From an uncultured Dokdonella sp. (GTDB taxonomy: Bacteria; Pseudomonadota; Gammaproteobacteria; Xanthomonadales; Rhodanobacteraceae), in contig CAKSZY010000022.1 in NCBI GenBank assembly GCA_934526015.1, positions 1 to 33,286 of the forward strand: a stretch of 33,286 nt of DNA, written 5' to 3'. Below, piece by piece: positions 26,385-33,286 of this stretch. The notes beneath the pieces are model-generated. The model had not been told where the DNA came from, ran no database searches, and saw nothing but the letters and a program-made list of their open reading frames with translations. Every line of letters begins with the position of its first letter. Position 1 is the stretch's first letter. The translations under genes were made by a program, and so were the position numbers.

Positions 26385-27674
26385 ATGGGACTCCGCGAGT
26401 TTGCCACGCGCCGCTTCGACCGTGAGCAGGTACTGACCTTCCTGCGCTTCACCTGGAAGCGTTTCCTCGAGGACCGCTGCCTGCAGACCGGCGGTGCGCT
26501 GGCCTTCACCAGCCTGTTCGCCCTCGTGCCGCTGACCGCGGCGGTGCTCGGCATGATCGCCGCGTTCCCGGCCTTCGCCGGCTGGAAGGACCAGCTCACC
26601 GCCTTCGTGTTCGAGAACTTCGTGCCGGCCACCGGCGACGTCGTCCAGGGCTACGTGACCGAGTTCGCCGCCAACGCCAGCCGCGCCACCGCGGTCGGCG
26701 TGATCGTGCTGATCGTCAGCGCGATCTCGCTGATGATGAGCATCGAGGACGCCTTCAACCGCATCTGGCGCGTGGCGACCTCGCGCAGCGCGGTGTCGCG
26801 CTTCCTCATGTACTGGGCGGCGCTGAGCCTCGGTCCGCTGCTGGTCATCACCGCGCTGGCGATCAGCTCCTACCTGGTCGCACTGCCGTTCATCGACGCC
26901 GCCGCGGCGCAGTTCTCGCTGAAGGCGCGGGTGTTGTCGATGCTGCCGTTCCTCATCGTCTGGTCGGCGCTGGTGGTCGCCTATCTGGTCATCCCGAACC
27001 GCAACGTGCGCCTGCGCGATGCGCTGATCGGCGGCTTCATCGCCGCCCTGCTGTTCGACTTCGCCAAGCGCGGCTTCGCCTGGTACGCCACCGGCGTGGC
27101 GAGCTACGAACAGGTCTACGGCACGCTGTCGATCGTGCCGATCTTCATCTTCTGGATCTACCTGTCGTGGGTGATCGTGTTGCTCGGTGCCTCGATCACC
27201 GCGTCGCTGAGCGCGTTCGACTACCGGCCGGTCGCCCTGCGCCTCAGCGCCGGACAGGAGTTCAGCGGCCTCGTGCGCGTGGTCGGTCATTTTGCCGAGG
27301 CGCACCGCCTCGGCCGCGGCCTGCACGTCGCCGACCTGCGTCAGTGCGAGCCCTTCCTCACCGACGACCTGCTGCAGCGCTACCTCGCCGACCTCGACAG
27401 GCTCGCCATCGTCCGCCGCACCGAGACCGGTGAATGGGTGCTGGCCCGCGACCTCGCCCGCGTCACCTTGCGCGACCTCCACGACGAGGGCGACTATCGC
27501 CTGCCGACCAGCGCCGGACCGCTGCCGGGCAGCACCTCGCCGACCCTGCCGGCGGCTCTGGTCGCCCTCGCCGATGCCGTGCGCGGCGCGCTCGACGTAC
27601 CATTGTCCGCGATCGTCCCGCCGGCCGCCGCCGACGGCGACAGCGACGAACCGCCAACCCGGGAACCGCCATGA
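26385..27674 (+). CDS. yihY: YihY/virulence factor BrkB family inner-membrane protein
   Basis: The 429-residue protein has an N-terminal membrane domain of about 280 residues with six hydrophobic segments (about 35-58, 95-120, 140-165, 180-205, 215-240, 245-270). LQTGGALAFTSLFALVPL at the first is the family signature. A soluble C-terminal extension of about 140 residues follows, with a winged-helix-like LTDDLLQRYLADLDRLAIV. Earlier naming of this family as ribonuclease BN is not supported; its role is unknown. A GATAAC sequence (26371-26376) with an upstream TG could be an extended -10 element very close to the start, and no Shine-Dalgarno is visible. Its stop overlaps the tlpA-like start (ATGA). 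Confidence 0.9.
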   Translation: MGLREFATRRFDREQVLTFLRFTWKRFLEDRCLQTGGALAFTSLFALVPLTAAVLGMIAAFPAFAGWKDQLTAFVFENFVPATGDVVQGYVTEFAANASRATAVGVIVLIVSAISLMMSIEDAFNRIWRVATSRSAVSRFLMYWAALSLGPLLVITALAISSYLVALPFIDAAAAQFSLKARVLSMLPFLIVWSALVVAYLVIPNRNVRLRDALIGGFIAALLFDFAKRGFAWYATGVASYEQVYGTLSIVPIFIFWIYLSWVIVLLGASITASLSAFDYRPVALRLSAGQEFSGLVRVVGHFAEAHRLGRGLHVADLRQCEPFLTDDLLQRYLADLDRLAIVRRTETGEWVLARDLARVTLRDLHDEGDYRLPTSAGPLPGSTSPTLPAALVALADAVRGALDVPLSAIVPPAAADGDSDEPPTREPP

Positions 27675-28207
27675 GCCTTCGCCAACGCCTGTTCGTCCTG
27701 CTGTTCGCCCTGCTCGCCGGCATCGCCTCGGCCGCCGACGCGGTGAAGACACCCGCACTCTCGGTCACCACGCTCGACGGCAAGACCTTCGATCTCGCCG
27801 CACAGCGCGGCAAGTGGGTCATCGTCAACTTCTGGGCGACCTGGTGCGCGCCGTGCATCGCCGAGATGCCGGAACTCTCGGCCTTCGTCGACTCGCGCCA
27901 CGATGTCGTCGCCATCGGCCTCGCCTACGAGGACACCGACAAGCAGGAAATCGTCGACTTCCTCGCCAAGCGCCCGGTGTCCTACGCGATCGCCCAGATC
28001 GACGTCAGCGACCCGCCGAAGGATTTCGCCACCCCGCGCGGCCTGCCGACCACCTACCTCATCGCCCCCGACGGCAGCGTGGCCCGTCACTTCCTCGGCC
28101 CGATCACCGAGAAGGATCTCGCCGACGCGATCGCCAGGGCGAAATCCGCCAGTGCCGGCAAGAGCAGCCCGGCCAAGAGCGACGCAGATGCGGCGGGAAA
28201 GGAGTGA
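27671..28207 (+). CDS. TlpA-like periplasmic thioredoxin
   Basis: The 178-residue product has a signal peptide (FVLLFALLAGIASA, about 8-21) and a thioredoxin fold with the redox motif WCAPC (Cys59, Cys62). It also has a downstream cis-proline (GLPTTYLIAPDG, about 131-142). It resembles TlpA/ResA-type thiol-disulfide oxidoreductases that reduce periplasmic cysteines, for example in cytochrome maturation; the client is unknown. A Lys/Ser/Ala-rich tail (about 160-178) is low complexity. It overlaps yihY by four bases and is followed after seven bases by the acylphosphatase, so the three form one operon. Confidence 0.93.
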   Translation: MSLRQRLFVLLFALLAGIASAADAVKTPALSVTTLDGKTFDLAAQRGKWVIVNFWATWCAPCIAEMPELSAFVDSRHDVVAIGLAYEDTDKQEIVDFLAKRPVSYAIAQIDVSDPPKDFATPRGLPTTYLIAPDGSVARHFLGPITEKDLADAIARAKSASAGKSSPAKSDADAAGKE

Positions 28208-28214
28208 GCCGGCC

Positions 28215-28481
28215 ATGGCGCAGGCACGCTTCCTCGTGTCCGGACGCGTGCAGGGCGTCGGCTTCCGCGCCGCCACCCGCAGCGAAGCCCTGCACCTCGG
28301 CCTGAGCGGCCATGCCCGCAACCTGCGCGACGGCAACGTCGAAGTGATCGCCAGCGGCGACCCGGCCGCCATCGACACCCTCGCCGACTGGCTGCAACGC
28401 GGCCCACCCGGCGCTCGCGTCGATGCCGTCGTGCGCGAGTCCTGGGATGGCCAGGTGCCGCGCGGGTTCCTCACCCGCTGA
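28215..28481 (+). CDS. Acylphosphatase
   Basis: Acylphosphatase hydrolyses carboxyl-phosphate bonds such as those in 1,3-bisphosphoglycerate or acetyl phosphate. The 88-residue length and GRVQGVGFRAATRSEA motif (about 10-25) with Arg18, together with GHARNLRDGNVEV containing Asn36, supply the two catalytic residues. It is cytoplasmic, with no signal peptide. It starts seven bases after the tlpA-like stop as the last gene of the yihY operon. No terminator is obvious in the following 186 bases before the sirtuin start; I see no other feature there. Confidence 0.95.
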   Translation: MAQARFLVSGRVQGVGFRAATRSEALHLGLSGHARNLRDGNVEVIASGDPAAIDTLADWLQRGPPGARVDAVVRESWDGQVPRGFLTR

Positions 28482-28667
28482 AGACACTCGCGGGTCGCAT
28501 CGGCCGCTTCGTGCGAGCGGCTTCACCGTTGCTCCGCTGCCCCGGCTCCCAAGCCGAGATCAGCACGGCTCTGCCAGGACAATGATGGTGCCCCGATCCT
28601 ACGTAAAGGCAGGCAAGTCATCGCCCCGATTCCGGTGATCCAAAGACGCACAGTCAGGAGCACGAGC

Positions 28668-29411
28668 ATGAGCGAAGACATCGGGATCGCACGACGAATC
28701 GTCCGCGACGCAAAACGCATCGTCGTGCTGACGGGCGCGGGCATGTCCGCCGAAAGCGGGGTGCCGACGTTCCGGCAGGCGCTGGACGGACTGTGGTCGC
28801 AATACGACCCGGAACAACTGGCGACGCCGGAGGCATGGCGGCGCGATCCGGCGCTGGTCTGGGGTTGGTACCTGTGGCGCATGGCCCTCGTGCGCGCGGC
28901 GCAGCCGAATGCGGGACATCTCGCGCTGGCGGTGGCGGCTTCGACGCGCGACCTGCGCATCGTCACGCAGAATGTCGACGACCTGCATGAGCGCGCCGGC
29001 AGCAGCGAGGTCGTGCATCTGCACGGCGGCTTGTTCGCGCATCGCTGCTTCGCCTGCGCGCGTGCGCATGCGGCGTTCGACATTCCCGCCGCCGATGCGG
29101 CACCGCTGCGCGTCGAGCCGCCGCGTTGCGTGCATTGCGGTGGTCGCGTGCGGCCGGGCGTGGTCTGGTTCGGCGAGGATCTGCCGCAGGCGGCCTATCG
29201 GACGGCGGCGGACGCAGCGGCGGCATGCGACCTGATGCTGGTGGTCGGAACGTCGGGACTCGTGCATCCGGCCGCGGGTTTGCCGGCGATCGCCAAGCGT
29301 GCCGGTGCGCTGCTGGTCGAGGTCAATCCGGTGGCGACCGGGTTGTCGCCGTTGATGGATGCGTGCGTGCGCTCCGGTGCCGCCGTGGCGTTGCCGCGTG
29401 TTCTTGGTTGA
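28668..29411 (+). CDS. NAD-dependent protein deacylase (sirtuin, class III-like)
   Basis: Sirtuins remove acyl groups from lysines using NAD. The 247-residue product has the NAD-binding TGAGMSAESGVPTFR (about 22-36) and TQNVDDLHERAGS (about 100-112). The catalytic His lies in VVHLHGG, and four zinc cysteines are in HRCFAC and CVHCGG. After the helical module, WYLWR contains the YxxR pair that in SIRT5/CobB-type enzymes binds acidic acyl groups, predicting desuccinylase or demalonylase activity besides deacetylation. The ATG at 28668 follows CAGGAG by seven bases and fits the usual N-terminus better than an upstream in-frame GTG at 28635. The cobB name is not assigned because orthology cannot be tested here. 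Palindromic repeats follow the gene. Confidence 0.93.
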   Translation: MSEDIGIARRIVRDAKRIVVLTGAGMSAESGVPTFRQALDGLWSQYDPEQLATPEAWRRDPALVWGWYLWRMALVRAAQPNAGHLALAVAASTRDLRIVTQNVDDLHERAGSSEVVHLHGGLFAHRCFACARAHAAFDIPAADAAPLRVEPPRCVHCGGRVRPGVVWFGEDLPQAAYRTAADAAAACDLMLVVGTSGLVHPAAGLPAIAKRAGALLVEVNPVATGLSPLMDACVRSGAAVALPRVLG

Positions 29412-29452
29412 TGGCCGGGTGGATGGTGGGTCGGGTTCCCGGGTTCAGAGCG

Positions 29453-29518
29453 CCCCCATCCGCCGCTGCCGTGGCACCTTCTCCCCGCTGCGCGGGGCGA
29501 AGGGAAGGCGGATGTCGT
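29453..29518. repeat. REP-like element copy between the sirtuin and gcvP genes
   Basis: This copy contains CCATCCGCCGCTGCC, CACCTTCTCCCCGCTGCG and CGGGGCGAAGGGAAGG in order, able to fold as an imperfect stem. Two related copies lie at 33018-33072 and 33152-33213. The rest of the 238-base gap (29412-29649) holds a partial second CCGTTCTCCCCGCTGCG motif and no gene that I can support. Confidence 0.7.
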
Positions 29519-29649
29519 TTCGGCGATGCAGGTTCGTCTTCGTGCAGACGCTTGCTGTCCGTTCTCCCCGCTGCGCTTTCCTTTGACGGGCCTGGCCGCC
29601 TCCCGTTCTGGCGGTTGTGGCGTGAGCTCCACAACCGCCACGCCGTGGT

Positions 29650-32586
<2,937 letters not shown>

Positions 32587-32617
32587 GGCGGGTATCCGTC
32601 AGGAGGGTTGGGGACGG

Positions 32618-32641
32618 CCGCAGCCCGTGCACGCGCTGCGG
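32618..32641 (-). promoter_or_regulatory. Hairpin between the glycine riboswitch and gcvP start
   Basis: CCGCAGC (32618-32624) and GCTGCGG (32635-32641) form a 7-bp stem that can be extended by ACGG/CCGT with a bulge. It lies in the 97 bases between the second aptamer and the start codon and is a candidate expression-platform helix; no T-tract follows it. Confidence 0.4.
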
Positions 32642-32683
32642 TCCGTGCCGGATCGCCGGCTTGCGCCGTGGCGATCATCGGCT

Positions 32684-32876
32684 CGCCCCTCTGTCCTTTT
32701 GCCTGAGAGTTTGGAAGCGCAACGCGCCTCTTGCCCCTTCGGCGCCGGTGCTGCCGGTCAAGGCAGGCGGTCTCTCCAGAGTGTCCGTCCGCGTGGTACA
32801 GGGCCTGAGCGATTACGGGCGTTGCGCCTTCGGCAGCAGCCTTGCGGCCACTTCTCCCGGCGCGGACTGATGGACC
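32684..32876 (-). ncRNA. Tandem glycine riboswitch upstream of gcvP
   Basis: On the minus strand the second aptamer (about 32783 down to 32686) contains the conserved CTCTGGAGAG, GCCGAAGGGGCAAG and CTCTCAGGCAAAAGGACAGA blocks of the gcvT-type glycine riboswitch. Upstream of it (about 32876-32784) a second, more diverged aptamer shows GCCGGGAGAAG, CTGCCGAAGGCGCAACGCC and GCTCAGGCCCTG, joined by a short linker. Glycine binding normally switches on the glycine cleavage genes. That fits the gcvP gene 98 bases downstream. The two-aptamer reading is direct from motifs; the on-switch mode is from family knowledge. Confidence 0.93.
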
Positions 32877-32881
32877 GGCGC

Positions 32882-32887
32882 AGTATA
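32882..32887 (-). promoter_or_regulatory. Candidate -10 element of the gcvP leader
   Basis: The minus strand reads TATACT (five of six consensus bases) within CGCTATACTG. The predicted start near 32875 coincides with the beginning of the first glycine aptamer. The -35 region is poor (ATGGAG at 17 bases), so an activator may be needed. Confidence 0.5.
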
Positions 32888-33017
32888 GCGGTTCGGCCGG
32901 CCGGCTCCATGGCGTCCGATCCGGATGGGGTGGGGTCGGCTCCGTCGCCGCACAGGCGGAGCGAGCTTAAAAAACGCATTGGAATGCCGTGCAAGCAGGA
33001 GTTGGCGCATGCCTGTC

Positions 33018-33072
33018 CCTTCTCCCCGTGGCGACGGGGAGAAGGTGCGGCGGCAGCCGCGGATGAGGGGCG
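33018..33072. repeat. REP-like element, left copy, with perfect 12-bp hairpin
   Basis: CCTTCTCCCCGT (33018-33029) and ACGGGGAGAAGG (33034-33045) form a perfect stem with a GGCG loop. They are followed by TGCGGCGGCAGCCGCGGATG. The segment is inverted relative to the copy at 33152-33213. Confidence 0.85.
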
Positions 33073-33151
33073 CTTTTCCTGCTTCACCGGCAAGGCTGAT
33101 GAATCGCCACTCGCGCATTGCTGCAACGTCGATCACACCCCACCTCCCACG

Positions 33152-33213
33152 GCCCCTCATCCGGTGCTGCCGCACCACCTTCTTCCCGCTGCGCGGGGCG
33201 AAGGGAAGGCTGA
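33152..33213. repeat. REP-like element, right copy, inverted
   Basis: GCCCCTCATCCGGTGCTGCC, then CACCTTCTTCCCGCTGCG and CGGGGCGAAGGGAAGG, mirror the 33018-33072 copy with scattered changes. The two copies together form an inverted pair about 80 bases apart. The region 32888-33273 holds these repeats and no gene that I can support. Confidence 0.75.
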
Positions 33214-33273
33214 ACTTGCTCCCCCCAGACGGACGCCAGGAAGCGATACTTTCATCGCAACCCGGAGGTTCCC

Positions 33274-33286
33274 ATGCAACGCATTA
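33274..33286 (+). CDS. Start of a gene running off the window
   Basis: An ATG at 33274 is preceded by a strong GGAGG (33264-33268) at five bases and opens a frame beginning MQRI. Only four codons are in the window, so the product cannot be recognised. It reads away from the REP-like pair. Confidence 0.5.

Noticed and set aside
33216..33250. Promoter for the gene starting at 33274 (TTGCTC and GATACT)
   Set aside because: The spacer would be 23 bases, too long for a sigma-70 promoter.

Overview
The window is GC-rich chromosomal DNA from a gammaproteobacterium of the order Lysobacterales (Xanthomonadales), probably near Rhodanobacteraceae or Lysobacteraceae. Two markers support this. One is a fused aspartate kinase/diaminopimelate decarboxylase (lysAC). 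The other, directly behind it, is the murL-murD2 pair, the L-Glu route into peptidoglycan described from Xanthomonas. REP/GTAG-like palindromes and a long TonB-dependent receptor with a well-formed terminator fit the same group. The genus cannot be named from the sequence alone.

Layout. 1-3300 (minus strand): a MerR regulator and a VIT/von Willebrand A protein form a two-gene unit, followed by a truncated, compositionally different GHKL-ATPase gene. 3500-5100: an AlkD-like DNA alkylation repair gene, a decayed CadC-type winged-helix remnant, and lptE. 5289-10212: a large secreted M36 metallopeptidase on the minus strand lies between lptE and holA-nadD, which are usually adjacent. 10200-11141: nadD and a 3,2-enoyl-CoA isomerase-like gene converge on inverted heptamer arrays that supply both stop codons. 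11218-13166: divergent DUF4139 and PCuAC copper-chaperone genes. 13298-18602: the lysAC-murL-murD2 operon. 18611-21873: a TonB-dependent receptor with its own promoter and terminator. 21907-24299: REP-like repeats, a single-domain asparaginase, and an AidB/ACAD11-type acyl-CoA dehydrogenase. 24382-25250: an approximately 870-bp giant inverted repeat with a microsatellite centre and no convincing gene. 25345-26303: DUF2069-wrbA (minus). 26385-28481: yihY-tlpA-acyP operon (plus). 28668-29411: a class III-type sirtuin. 29650-32880: gcvP under a tandem glycine riboswitch. 32880-33286: REP-like inverted repeats and the first codons of another gene.

How genes work together. LysAC catalyses the first and last steps of the aspartate-to-lysine (meso-DAP) pathway. 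MurD2 adds L-Glu to UDP-MurNAc-L-Ala and MurL epimerises that residue to D-Glu, so one transcript links DAP/lysine supply with cell-wall precursor synthesis without free D-Glu. gcvP is set up for glycine-induced expression by its leader.

The most unusual material is non-coding. It comprises the giant inverted repeat, whose arm hairpins show compensatory base changes; the heptamer arrays forming the ends of two convergent genes; and a REP-like palindrome inserted in frame within gcvP. No tRNA, rRNA, CRISPR array, transposase or integrase was seen. All family assignments are from reading translated motifs, without database searches.
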